From the NCBI GenBank assembly GCA_038121105.1, contig JAYONB010000007.1, positions 128,170-192,169 on the forward strand: DNA of 64,000 nt, in the 5' to 3' direction. Positions 51,108-60,276 of this stretch are shown here, in pieces (position 1 is the stretch's first letter; every line of letters begins with the position of its first letter). The notes under the pieces are model-generated. The model ran no database searches, was not told where the DNA came from, and saw only the letters and a program-made list of their open reading frames with translations. The DNA is from CALJDF01 sp038121105 (GTDB lineage Bacteria > Pseudomonadota > Alphaproteobacteria > SHVP01). Made by a program: the position numbers and the translations under genes.

Positions 51108-51378
51108 GCGACGCCCCCCGTTCTGTGAGGCGTGTGGCATACCGCCGCCCGCGGCATGATGCAACCGGCTCAATGGCGGGAAACACGCCGGCCTGGCGGC
51201 GTTAGGAAACAGGCCAAGACCAAAATACTGGCCAGGCCGGTGTGAACACTGAGAGAGGCGACCCGTTCCCCTGCCAAGTACGCTTGCAATAACTACCCCT
51301 GCGCCACCCAAGAGGAGGCGGTTCTGGGGATCGTGCAAGCCCTTGATTTCACAAGGAGTCCCGAAAAAGGACAGCGGA

Positions 51379-51951
51379 TCAGGGAATGACGACGCCGTTA
51401 TGGCTGGGCTTGCGGGCGAAAACCTTACGCAACATGGGCTCGAAAAATTCGAGCGGTTTGCTCTCGTAGTCGGGATCGAAAGCCGGCATGTCCCATTTCT
51501 CGCAAAACTCGTGTGCGGCTTCGAACCACGACTTGCCGCGGTGACGGTCGCGCATGTTGGGATCGGCGCCGATTTTGTCGAAGAAAAAGTAGCCCTGGAA
51601 CTCGGGGTGGTAGCGCAGGATGTTGTAATTCTGCTCCGACACGAAGGGCCGCATGATTTCACTGACGAAAGCGCCGTGGTTATCCGGCGCCAGTTCGTCG
51701 CCGATGTCGTGGACCAGCGCACAGACGACCGTTTCTTCATCGACACCGTCGGCGTGGGCCCGCGTCGCGGTCTGCAGCGAATGCTCAAGCCGGTCGACTT
51801 TGAGGCCAGGGCATTGCCCCCCTAATCCGCGCAGTAGCGCCAGAACGCGATCGGCAAGCCGGGCATGCTCGGCCGCCATATGGTGATGCATGATGGTGAA
51901 GTCTTCGGCGGTGGCCTGATCGAGACGCGTAAAGCTCACCTGATCGTTCAT
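51379..51951 (-). CDS. HD-domain protein, mixed-valent diiron oxygenase-like (PhnZ/MIOX relatives)
   Basis: The 190-residue protein has LEHSLQTATRA (His57), the HD pair His81-Asp82 in ALVHDIGDELAPDNHG (also His92), and RYHPEFQGYFFF (His115), the ligand order of PhnZ and myo-inositol oxygenase-like HD oxygenases rather than of phosphohydrolases. It might cleave a small organophosphonate or diol, but no phosphonate gene is nearby. The ATG at 51951 follows GAGG. It is divergent from the enoyl-CoA hydratase gene. Confidence 0.75.
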   Translation of the reverse strand: MNDQVSFTRLDQATAEDFTIMHHHMAAEHARLADRVLALLRGLGGQCPGLKVDRLEHSLQTATRAHADGVDEETVVCALVHDIGDELAPDNHGAFVSEIMRPFVSEQNYNILRYHPEFQGYFFFDKIGADPNMRDRHRGKSWFEAAHEFCEKWDMPAFDPDYESKPLEFFEPMLRKVFARKPSHNGVVIP

Positions 51952-52051
51952 GATGTCCTCCCTCGTTGGATGCAGTACAGCGAAAGCCGACCACGTTGAC
52001 AAGACGCGCAAGCGCATGGGTAGATGCGAGGCGCAGGAGCGGGAGGCATTC

Positions 52052-52840
52052 ATGAGCGACAAACCGGCGATTTACCTCGAAAAAGACGGCCCGATTGGTT
52101 GGCTCGTCCTCAACCAGCCGTCCAAACGCAATGCGCTATCGAAAGCCATGTGGGCCGCGATACCGGAACTTCTCGAGGATGCCGCCAACGACAAGTCAAT
52201 TTGCGTCGTCGTCGTGCGCGGTGTCGACGACCGCGCATTTGCGGCGGGCGCCGACATCAGCGAGTTTGAGGCCGTTCACGCGACGCCCGAGTCCTCGCAA
52301 AGGTACAACCGGATCGTCCAGTTGGCGGAAAAGCAACTCGCCCGTTTTCCCAAGCCAACCATCGCGATGATCCAAGGGCCGTGCGTCGGCGGTGGCTGCG
52401 GCATCGCGGTGGCGTGCGACCTGCGCTTCGCCGACGATACCGCCCGCTTCGGCATCCCGCCGGCAAAACTCGGTCTGGTCTACAGCCTCGATGACACGAA
52501 GCTCGTGGTCGACAAAATCGGCCCGGCGCGGGCGATGGACATGCTCTACACCGGACGGCTCGTCGATGCGCCCGAAGCGCTGCAAATCGGCTTGATCGAC
52601 CGGCTTCTGTCGCCGACCGATATCGAAACGAAAACCCGCGACTATTGCGCCACCATCGCGGCGAGTAGCCAGTTCACCGTGCGCGCCACCAAAAAGATCG
52701 TGCGGATGATCCTCGACGGCACCCCGACCGACACCGAAGAAACCCTGAAGATGTTCGATGACGCCTTTCGAGGCGAAGATTATGTCGAGGGACGTTCCGC
52801 TTTCATGGAAAAGCGCAAAGCCAAATTCACCTATTCCTAG
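52052..52840 (+). CDS. Enoyl-CoA hydratase/isomerase family protein
   Basis: The 262-residue crotonase-fold protein has the oxyanion-hole segments FAAGADISEFEA and MIQGPCVGGGCGIAVACDLRFAD, with FGIPPAKLGLVYS following. The reaction may be hydration, isomerisation or thioester cleavage of an acyl-CoA. GGGAGG about six bases before ATG 52052 supports the start. It converges on, and overlaps by 14 bp, the amidase gene. Together with the ligase, MmgE/PrpD and CoA-transferase genes it points to acyl-CoA catabolism. Confidence 0.88.
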   Translation: MSDKPAIYLEKDGPIGWLVLNQPSKRNALSKAMWAAIPELLEDAANDKSICVVVVRGVDDRAFAAGADISEFEAVHATPESSQRYNRIVQLAEKQLARFPKPTIAMIQGPCVGGGCGIAVACDLRFADDTARFGIPPAKLGLVYSLDDTKLVVDKIGPARAMDMLYTGRLVDAPEALQIGLIDRLLSPTDIETKTRDYCATIAASSQFTVRATKKIVRMILDGTPTDTEETLKMFDDAFRGEDYVEGRSAFMEKRKAKFTYS

Positions 52841-54245
52841 ACCCGAGGTCGTCGAGCGCGGCGGGGCGCATATCGTGGCCCGCGGCCAACTCGTAGGTCC
52901 GCGCGTAACGCAAGATCGCGGCTTCGCCAAAAGCATGGCCGAGGAACTGGAGGCCCATCGGGAGACCTGCCGGCGAAAAGCCCATCGGCACCGACACGGC
53001 CGGACGGTCCGTTAAGTTGGCTAGGGCCGTCAAGTCGGCCTGATTGTCCGGCACCGGGGCCGAGAAATCGAACGCCGTTTGCAGCGCCGTCGGCATGACC
53101 AAGGCGTTAAGGTCTGCGAAAGCACGGCGCACGCGCACGCGCGCAGCAGCAATATCGCGTTGCGCTTGGACAACTCGCGTCGCGGGTAGCGACGCACCGT
53201 AGTTGAGCATCCCCCGAAACGCCTCGGACAAATGCTCTGGTCGATTGGCCAAATCGTCGGCATGGACGACGGCACCCTCGACCTCGGAAATGATCAGACC
53301 GGCGCGGCGCAACCGACCGTAGTCATGGCCTTCCAGTCGCACCGACGTGATCTCGGCGCCAAGATCCGCGAGAAGCGCGACGGCACGCTCAAACCCGTCG
53401 GCAATCTCGGGGGCGATTCCGGCGTCTTCCAACCCCTCGAGCCGACCCAGGCGTACGCCGGAGAGTTTCTTGGGGTCGCCGGGATCGAAACTTTGATCGG
53501 GGGTCGGCGCCGCCACCGACTCGGCGCAGAGGGGGTCGAAACCGGCCAAGACATTCATCAACAAACCGAGGTCGCGTACCGACGGCGCCAAAGGTCCGAC
53601 GTGATCGAACGTCCAGGACAACGGAACCACGCCGCGCGGCGACACTAGGCCGCGCGTCGGCTTGATGCCACTGACCCCGCAATAGGCCGCCGGGATGCGC
53701 ACCGAGCCCAACGTATCGGTGCCTATCGCCGCGAGGCAAAACCCTGCCGCAACCGCGGCGCCCGAACCGCCGCTGGAGCCGCCCGGCGTAAAGTTCGGCC
53801 GGTGCGGATTGAACGTCTTGCCGTAGAGCGGATTGTCATTGGTCGCGCCCAGCGCCGCCTCATGCATGTTGACCTTACCGAGGATCACCGCACCCGCTTC
53901 GCGTAGCCGAGCGGTCACAACCGCATCGATATCGGACACGAGGTGTGCGCGCGAGGCCATTCCCGCGGTTGCCGGCGTGCCGGCAAGGTCGACGTTATCT
54001 TTCAGGGCGATGGGAATACCGTCGAGCGGACCGATTCTCTTCCCCGCGGCACGGCGTTCGTCGGCCGCCGCCGCCTCGTGGCGAGCAGCCTCGGCGGTCA
54101 AGGTCGTCATCACCTTGAGCGTCGCGTCGTGGCGCTCGATTCGCGCGAGACAAGTGTCGGTCAGGGCCGTTGCGGTGATCTCGCCAGCCGCCAAGGCATC
54201 GGACCAAACGGCGAGGTCGCGCGAGAGCGGATCGATGTCGGCCAC
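52827..54245 (-). CDS. Amidase signature family enzyme
   Basis: The 472-residue hydrolase carries the Ser-cisSer-Lys triad: Lys82 in IPIALKDN, Ser157 in PGGSSGGSGAAVAAG and Ser181 in GTDTLGSVRIP. It hydrolyses an amide, as do GatA, AtzF or malonamidase. It is a stand-alone enzyme, since no gatB/gatC lies nearby. It is first downstream of the PaaK-like ligase on the minus strand, 8 bp apart, suggesting an amide whose acid is then activated with CoA. Confidence 0.88.
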   Translation of the reverse strand: MADIDPLSRDLAVWSDALAAGEITATALTDTCLARIERHDATLKVMTTLTAEAARHEAAAADERRAAGKRIGPLDGIPIALKDNVDLAGTPATAGMASRAHLVSDIDAVVTARLREAGAVILGKVNMHEAALGATNDNPLYGKTFNPHRPNFTPGGSSGGSGAAVAAGFCLAAIGTDTLGSVRIPAAYCGVSGIKPTRGLVSPRGVVPLSWTFDHVGPLAPSVRDLGLLMNVLAGFDPLCAESVAAPTPDQSFDPGDPKKLSGVRLGRLEGLEDAGIAPEIADGFERAVALLADLGAEITSVRLEGHDYGRLRRAGLIISEVEGAVVHADDLANRPEHLSEAFRGMLNYGASLPATRVVQAQRDIAAARVRVRRAFADLNALVMPTALQTAFDFSAPVPDNQADLTALANLTDRPAVSVPMGFSPAGLPMGLQFLGHAFGEAAILRYARTYELAAGHDMRPAALDDLGSRNR

Positions 54246-54253
54246 GCCCGGAC

Positions 54254-55648
54254 TTACTTGAAGCGGTTGTCGATCAGACGCACGGCCTTTTGACGTTTTT
54301 CGACCTGGGTCAGTTCGGCCGTTTCGCCACCGGCGGCCAACTCGACGTTGATCCCGATGCCGAGGCGGGTCTTGAGTTCGGCCGCGATCTCATTGCGGAC
54401 GGTTTCGTCGTTCGGATCTTTGACCTCGACCGTGATGGTCATTTCGTCACGCCCTTCGGCATCACGGTCCGCGCGGCAAATGTACTCGCCCGTCGTCGCT
54501 TCATGCTCGTTGGCAATCGCCCCAATGGCAATCGGATAGAGGTTGATGCCGCGTAGTTTGACCATGTTGTCGCTGCGCCCAAGAAAGCCTCGGATGCGCC
54601 GGAAGCTATAACCCAGCTCCGACGGCTTGGTCTCGAACGCCGTGACGTCTTTGGTGTCGAATCGGATGACCGGATAGATGTCGTCCTTGAACAACACCGT
54701 AATGATCATGTTGCCCTCACGACCCTCGGGGACGGGCTGGCCGGTATCGGGATCGGTCAAATCGAGAAGATAGGCGTCTTCGTGGACGTACATGCCCTCG
54801 CGGTCGGCGGCTTCGAAAGCCACGATTCCGGTATCGCCGACCCCGTAGAGATCGTAAATCTCGGCGCCGCCCCATGCCTCTGAGATCGATTCGCGGCTTT
54901 CGCGCCCCATGTGGCCGACGATCATGCGGACCGGAATATCCTTGCCGGGGACGAGCCCCTCGTCACGCGCGACCTGTGCCAATTTAACGATGTAGTCGGC
55001 GAATCCGACGATCACCGTGACCCCGAACCGGGCCATGTTCTGCACTTGTTGAACCGACCGGGTTTCGTTGCCGGTGCCGGCGGAGAGGTAAAGCGCCGGG
55101 CTGTAGTGAACGAATGTTTCGCGGACGTAGTGACCGCCGTTGATCATGCCGTGGCCGTACACCGAATGAACCACGTCGTCGGGCCCGATGCCTTGCACGT
55201 GATAAGCGCGCGCCAACATGACGTTCTGCAGTTCGCGCGACCACGGCCCGAAGAACAGGTTTTGCGGCGTGCCGGTCGTGCCCGAAGTGGTGTGAAAGAC
55301 CACCGGCGGTCGCTGGTTCTTATCGTAGGTCTCCATGCCATGGAAATCGCCGAAAGGCGGGAATTCCTCGATGCTTTTCATCAACTCGGCTTTGGAATAG
55401 GTCGGGATCTTGTTGCTGTCTTCGAGTTTTTTTATGTCGCCCGGTTCCATCCCCGCGGCCGACCACAGCCGTTTGTAAAACGGGATTTGCCAACCGCGAT
55501 CGATCAGCTTCAAAAGCCGTTTCTCTTGCAACGCGTGCAGTTCGTCACGGCTCATCGATTTCATCAACGCCGCAAAATCGTCCCCGATGGGGTATTCGCG
55601 GACCATGCGCTCGTAGTCGAGCGCTTTGAAATAGCTCGGGTTCGTCAT
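54254..55648 (-). CDS. PaaK-like AMP-dependent CoA ligase
   Basis: The 464-residue adenylate-forming enzyme resembles phenylacetate-CoA ligase/coenzyme F390 synthetase. The phosphate-binding loop is TTSGTTGTPQN (120-130). YDLYGVGDTGIVAFEA is the AMP-binding A4/A5 region, and DFTKDVT-like DTKDVTAFETKPSE and RGFLGRSDNMVKLRGINLYP complete the family. It converts a carboxylate, ATP and CoA to acyl-CoA. Substrate is unknown. It is 11 bp from the first MmgE/PrpD gene. Confidence 0.85.
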   Translation of the reverse strand: MTNPSYFKALDYERMVREYPIGDDFAALMKSMSRDELHALQEKRLLKLIDRGWQIPFYKRLWSAAGMEPGDIKKLEDSNKIPTYSKAELMKSIEEFPPFGDFHGMETYDKNQRPPVVFHTTSGTTGTPQNLFFGPWSRELQNVMLARAYHVQGIGPDDVVHSVYGHGMINGGHYVRETFVHYSPALYLSAGTGNETRSVQQVQNMARFGVTVIVGFADYIVKLAQVARDEGLVPGKDIPVRMIVGHMGRESRESISEAWGGAEIYDLYGVGDTGIVAFEAADREGMYVHEDAYLLDLTDPDTGQPVPEGREGNMIITVLFKDDIYPVIRFDTKDVTAFETKPSELGYSFRRIRGFLGRSDNMVKLRGINLYPIAIGAIANEHEATTGEYICRADRDAEGRDEMTITVEVKDPNDETVRNEIAAELKTRLGIGINVELAAGGETAELTQVEKRQKAVRLIDNRFK

Positions 55649-55659
55649 GTCGGTTGGCC

Positions 55660-57048
55660 TCAGGCGATGGTGAGATCGATTAAGGAGCGGACGTCGTCAA
55701 CGTCCTCGAGATTTGTTACGGCGTCGATCATCCGATCGGCGCTTTCCTCGCTCAGTGGTTTTGCGGCCGACGCCCAGGCGCGTTTGAATTTCGCGACGTT
55801 CTGTTCATGACTGAGCGGATTTTCCGGGTGGCCGAATATCTGCGGCATATCGACCTCAAGCTTGCGCCCGTCTTTGAGATAGACTTCGAGTTTTTGGGGC
55901 GCCACCGCATTGGTGTCGGGGTTGTCGTCTTCGACCGGCTCCACATTGGCAGCGATCTCATGGACCTGAGGGTTACGGAGCCACTCGCCCTTGAAGTGAT
56001 GCACGTCGACCGTACCCTCAAGCAACGCCGTCGCCGCTACGAACGGAATGCACAGTTTGGCGTAATTCGGTTCCGGGTCGGGGATGTCGGGGCGACCGGT
56101 CAATCGATGGGCCAACGGCGGCACCAAGGCGACCATCCGCTCGACGTCTTCGGGCTTCAGGTCCTCGCGTTTCCGCAACTGCTGAATGCCGTCAACAACC
56201 CCATGGGTGAGTCGGCCCGAGGGGAAGGGTTTGTGCGAAACCCGCGTGATCTGCCAGGTCTTGCCCAGCGATTCGAACGCCGCAACGTGGTCGTAGTCGC
56301 CCTCGTACATCGGCAGATAGCCATACATCCCGGTGATCACTTCATGCGGCCCGATCAATCCGGCCTGTGCAAGATCGCAGGCCGAAATCGCACCGCGGGC
56401 GCAAAACCCGATTTGCATCCCGAGCACCGGCGACCCTTCGCGATGCGGAGCAAGCGTGCCGGAAATCTGCCCATAGATGGCGCCAAAGGCATTGATCAGC
56501 GTGGCTTCGTCGAGGCCCCGCAGCTTCGCCACCGCCGCCGTGGCACCGAACGCTCCGGCGGTCGAGGGGCGGAAGAAACGCATCGGGGCGCGCGAGGACA
56601 CCCCCAGCACACAAGACGCGTCGACCCCCAGCGCGACGGCGAGGATAAGATCCTTGCCGCTGTATCCCCCCGCGCGATCCGCTTCGGCCGAAACCGCCCC
56701 GAGGATCGTCGCCATGGGGTGGATCACCGCGTCTTCGTTGACACAATCGTATTCGAGACAATGGATTTGATAGGCGTTGACGATGGCTGCCGACGACGCC
56801 GGCAACCGCACGCCATGCACGAACACGCGGGACTCGTCGCCTGCGCCCCACTTCCCTACCGTCTCGATCAGTTCCTGCGCCCATGGCCCATCGGATCCGG
56901 CAACCCCGACCCCGATCGAATCGAGAATAAAGGTCTTGGCGGCGTCGACCGCCTCTTGCGGAAGATCTTCGAAACGGGTTCGGACGACATGCGCCGCCAA
57001 TGTTTCGACCGGATTGACCTCGTCGCCAATCTCCTGCACTGCAGACAT
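55660..57048 (-). CDS. MmgE/PrpD family protein, copy 1
   Basis: The 462-residue protein belongs to the MmgE/PrpD fold (2-methylcitrate dehydratase, cis-aconitate decarboxylase, and relatives). Typical parts are ILDSIGVGVAGSDGPWA near the N-terminus, HCLEYDCVNEDAVIHPMATILGA, and the C-terminal NPLSHEQNVAKFKRAW. It is probably a dehydratase, decarboxylase or isomerase of a polycarboxylate. It lies between a second MmgE/PrpD gene and the PaaK-like ligase, all on the minus strand with short spacing. Confidence 0.85.
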   Translation of the reverse strand: MSAVQEIGDEVNPVETLAAHVVRTRFEDLPQEAVDAAKTFILDSIGVGVAGSDGPWAQELIETVGKWGAGDESRVFVHGVRLPASSAAIVNAYQIHCLEYDCVNEDAVIHPMATILGAVSAEADRAGGYSGKDLILAVALGVDASCVLGVSSRAPMRFFRPSTAGAFGATAAVAKLRGLDEATLINAFGAIYGQISGTLAPHREGSPVLGMQIGFCARGAISACDLAQAGLIGPHEVITGMYGYLPMYEGDYDHVAAFESLGKTWQITRVSHKPFPSGRLTHGVVDGIQQLRKREDLKPEDVERMVALVPPLAHRLTGRPDIPDPEPNYAKLCIPFVAATALLEGTVDVHHFKGEWLRNPQVHEIAANVEPVEDDNPDTNAVAPQKLEVYLKDGRKLEVDMPQIFGHPENPLSHEQNVAKFKRAWASAAKPLSEESADRMIDAVTNLEDVDDVRSLIDLTIA

Positions 57049-57072
57049 CGCGTTCCTCCCCGTTTGGACGAC

Positions 57073-58413
57073 CTAGGGCAGCAGCTCGGTAACGGCATCG
57101 ATCGTGCCGCCGCGACCCAGGGCCAGTGTTTTTTCCACTATGGCCTCTGCCTTAGCCGTGGGCAAACCCGCCACGGTCATCAGTTCTTGGGCCTTGCCGA
57201 TCACCGTTTCGTCTCCCACCGGGTTCCCGGGATCACCGAGCGCATCGGTCACCGCAGCCTTTTCGTGCAGTCCATCGCGGCCCCAAACCTCGATCTCGGC
57301 CCCGTAGTGGGCAGGAAACGCCGCGCTGTAATCGGGTGCGGCTTCGACGGAGACTTTTTCCCGAATCGACGCCATATCGGCCCGGCCGAATACCTTGGGT
57401 TCGAACGAGGGCAGCGTCGGTTTACCCTCGCGCAACACTACAGCCGCAGCGTGTTGCAGGCTGAACTTTGCATCGACGATGTTCTTGGGGTCCGGCCGGT
57501 CGCAAAAGGCCACAGCGTCGTCGTAGGTCCGCACGACGATGCGCTCGATCGCGTCGGGATCGGGAATCCGATCCCGCAACAACAATGTCGCATCGATCGC
57601 CGCATGGGCGTGACGACAGGCCGGCCAAGGTTTGAAGCTGGTGTCGTAAACCATCCACGGCGCCTCCGGCTGAGCGGTGAGGACCGCCGGGTCGGCGTCC
57701 GGGCACATCGCCGCATAGAACCCCTGGGGCCCTTCGAGAATCCGGCGGGGTCCCGTCAAGCCACGTTGGGCGAGGTGGGCGGCAACCAGGCCGGACCGGG
57801 CCGCATGGGCGTTATGCAATTGCTTGGACATGACATCTTCGTTGCGCAGCTGCCATAGGCCCCCGGCAAGCGTCCCGGCATTCCCCAGCGCATCGGCGAG
57901 TTGGTCGTCATCGAGGCCCAGCACGCTGCCGGCGGCGGCGGCCGCGCCAAAGGGACCGCAGGTCGCGGTATTGTGGAAGTACTTGTAATGGCCCAACCCA
58001 ACCGAGGCGCCGATCCGCACGACCACCTCGTAGCCCCGGATCAATCCGTCTAGGAATTCTCGCGTTTCGGCCCCCGATGCTTGCGCCGTTGCGAGTGCCG
58101 CCGGGATTACCACCGGGCCCGGATGCAGCACCGAGGTGCGGTGAATATCGTCCATCTCGAGGACGTTGCCGAAGGCGCCGTTGACGAAGGCAGCCGTCTC
58201 GGCCCGCGTATCGCCGACACCGATGGCCTTGCACGACCCGCCCGGTTCGTAGCGGCCGTAATCTTTCATCACCTCGCCGGGCGGTGTGGTGGCACCGATC
58301 ACGGCACACCCGATCCAGTCGAGCACATGCAGCGACGCGCGGTTGCGATCGTCCTGCGTAATGGGGCGGTGGAGCAGCGCGATGAGCTGCTCAGTCAGAC
58401 TTTGATCACTCAT
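57073..58413 (-). CDS. MmgE/PrpD family protein, copy 2
   Basis: The 446-residue paralogue has VLDWIGCAVIGATTPPGEVM, GNVLEMDDIHRTSVLHPGPVVIPAAL and NTATCGPFGAAAAAGSVLGLD, clear MmgE/PrpD features but a different sequence from the first copy, so they are not a recent duplication. The start ATG 58413 is after an open stretch of unrelated sequence; 82 bp separate it from the divergent CoA-transferase gene. The two copies may form a heterodimer or catalyse sequential steps. Confidence 0.85.
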   Translation of the reverse strand: MSDQSLTEQLIALLHRPITQDDRNRASLHVLDWIGCAVIGATTPPGEVMKDYGRYEPGGSCKAIGVGDTRAETAAFVNGAFGNVLEMDDIHRTSVLHPGPVVIPAALATAQASGAETREFLDGLIRGYEVVVRIGASVGLGHYKYFHNTATCGPFGAAAAAGSVLGLDDDQLADALGNAGTLAGGLWQLRNEDVMSKQLHNAHAARSGLVAAHLAQRGLTGPRRILEGPQGFYAAMCPDADPAVLTAQPEAPWMVYDTSFKPWPACRHAHAAIDATLLLRDRIPDPDAIERIVVRTYDDAVAFCDRPDPKNIVDAKFSLQHAAAVVLREGKPTLPSFEPKVFGRADMASIREKVSVEAAPDYSAAFPAHYGAEIEVWGRDGLHEKAAVTDALGDPGNPVGDETVIGKAQELMTVAGLPTAKAEAIVEKTLALGRGGTIDAVTELLP

Positions 58414-58495
58414 GAAATGGCCCGTGGGTCGGATCGACGTGAGGCACCGGGATGGTAACATAGGGCCTTGCAAACTCAATCGATGCCAGGACCGC

Positions 58496-59770
58496 ATGCC
58501 CAAATCATTGTCCCCTGAAGACCTCCCGAGCCTGCTGAAACCCGGAATGTCGGTCTACATGCCGAACTGCGCCGGCGAATCGCTCCTTTTCGCCAAAGTG
58601 CTACAGGACAACAGTGAGGCCTGTGCAGGCCTTCGCTTCATCGGCGTCTGGATTCCTGGGGTCAACCAGATCGACTACGCGGCACTCCATGAGGACACCC
58701 GGGCCACCTCGTTCTTCGTCACTCCGGCGTTGCGTAAATCCTTTGCGGCCGGGAAGGTCGATTTCCTGCCGATGCACTATTCGGACATCACGCCATATTT
58801 GCGCAGCATTCCACTCGACATCGCGTTGCTGCAGGTCTCGCCGCCGGACGAGAACGGCCAGTGCAGCTTTGGCCTGGCCGCGGATTTCCCGCCCTCGATT
58901 ATCGGATACGCCAAGACGCTGGTGGCGCACGTCAACCCGACGATGCCCGCCCCGCCGGGCGCACCGACCGTCCCCTACGATGCGCTTGATTATGTGGTGG
59001 AAGAGCCGTTCGAGTTGTTGGAGTACGACCTCGGCGCCGAGAACGACGCCCTGCGCGCGGTCGGCGCGAATGTCGCCAGCTTGATCGGCGACGACGACAC
59101 CATCCAAATCGGCATCGGCAAGATTCAGGCGACCGTTCTAGAGCCGCTGACCGATCGCAAGAATCTGCGCATGCATGGCGGCATGATCTGCGATCCGTTG
59201 ATCGCCCTCGCTGAGTCGGGAGCGATGGCGAAAACGGGTGGCGTGCATTCGGCGATCCAGACCGGCGTCGCCGTCGGCAGCCAAGCGCTTTACGACTTCG
59301 TTGCCGAGGACCCCCGGGTGACGTTCCACCCCGCCACATTTACGCACGACATCAACGTGCTGGGTGAGATCGACAATCTTGTGGCGATCAATTCGTCGAT
59401 CGAACTTGATATCCTGGGCCAGGCCAACGCGGAGATGATCAAGGGCAATCAGGTCAGCGCGGCTGGCGGCTTGGTCGATTTCCTGCGTGGCGCCAAACGT
59501 TCGAAGGGCGGGCGTGCCATCGTCGCCCTGGTTTCGACCACGTCGGACGGCAAGACGTCCCGGATCGTGCCGACCTTGGCGCCCGGCACATCGGTATCGA
59601 TTGCTCGATCGGATGTCGAATTCGTGATTACCGAAAACGGGATAGCGGATTTGCGCAACAAGACGCTGCCCGAAAAAGCCGAACAGTTAATCGAGATCGC
59701 AGCGGCACCCCAGTTTAGGGACGAATTGCGCGCCGCACGCGATGAGGTTCCCGCTCTAAGGAAGCGCTGA
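58496..59770 (+). CDS. Acetyl-CoA hydrolase/4-hydroxybutyrate CoA-transferase family protein
   Basis: The 424-residue protein is a class I-like CoA-transferase. Evidence: the glycine-rich DDDTIQIGIGKIQATVL near 200, and VAINSSIELDILGQANAE with the expected catalytic Glu303. It moves CoA between a short-chain acyl-CoA and a carboxylate, or hydrolyses it. AGGA lies six bases before ATG 58496. It is divergent from the second MmgE/PrpD gene and overlaps the VOC gene by one base (TGATG). Confidence 0.88.
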   Translation: MPKSLSPEDLPSLLKPGMSVYMPNCAGESLLFAKVLQDNSEACAGLRFIGVWIPGVNQIDYAALHEDTRATSFFVTPALRKSFAAGKVDFLPMHYSDITPYLRSIPLDIALLQVSPPDENGQCSFGLAADFPPSIIGYAKTLVAHVNPTMPAPPGAPTVPYDALDYVVEEPFELLEYDLGAENDALRAVGANVASLIGDDDTIQIGIGKIQATVLEPLTDRKNLRMHGGMICDPLIALAESGAMAKTGGVHSAIQTGVAVGSQALYDFVAEDPRVTFHPATFTHDINVLGEIDNLVAINSSIELDILGQANAEMIKGNQVSAAGGLVDFLRGAKRSKGGRAIVALVSTTSDGKTSRIVPTLAPGTSVSIARSDVEFVITENGIADLRNKTLPEKAEQLIEIAAAPQFRDELRAARDEVPALRKR

Positions 59771-60276
59771 TGGCCAAGGCAAAACACCCGATCGCAACAA
59801 ACCGGATCGACCACGTCGTTCTATTGGTCTCGGATCTCGATCGCGCGACCAAGTTCTATACCGAGGTCCTCGGCATGTGGGTCGAACGCACCGTCGATCG
59901 CATCAACCTCGTGCAGATGCGCGCCGGTCGTAGCCTCCTCGATTTGCAACTGGCCCCGGGACGGCGCGTGACGAAGCCCGTCGGCAAGGGCAAGAAAGCG
60001 CGCGAATCGGCGATGAAGGGCCGCAACATGCACCACTTCGCGCTGAACCTCGAAGCCTTCAACGAAAAGCGCATTCGCGCCCATATGAAAAAGCACAAGG
60101 TTAAGGCCGGTGAGACCCGCAAACTTTACGGCGCGGACGGCAGCGGCAAGGCAATCGACATCATCGACCCCGACGGCAACATTGTAGAGCTTAAAGGGCC
60201 GATCACGAGCCTAAAGGACAAACGCGAGGCGCAGAAAAGGCGCGCAGCGGCGAAACGCAAAGCGCTGGCCGGTTAG
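59770..60276 (+). CDS. VOC (glyoxalase/dioxygenase fold) protein
   Basis: The 168-residue protein begins NRIDHVVLLVSDLDRATKFYTEVLGM, the VOC strand-helix module, with ligand His15, then MHHFALNLEAF and DPDGNIVELKGP, giving His and Glu metal ligands. The C-terminus is a Lys/Arg-rich tail. VOC proteins include glyoxalases, dioxygenases, epimerases and lyases. Adjacent acyl-CoA genes suggest an epimerase or lyase, but the sequence does not decide. It overlaps the convergent MFS gene by four bases. Confidence 0.85.
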   Translation: MAKAKHPIATNRIDHVVLLVSDLDRATKFYTEVLGMWVERTVDRINLVQMRAGRSLLDLQLAPGRRVTKPVGKGKKARESAMKGRNMHHFALNLEAFNEKRIRAHMKKHKVKAGETRKLYGADGSGKAIDIIDPDGNIVELKGPITSLKDKREAQKRRAAAKRKALAG

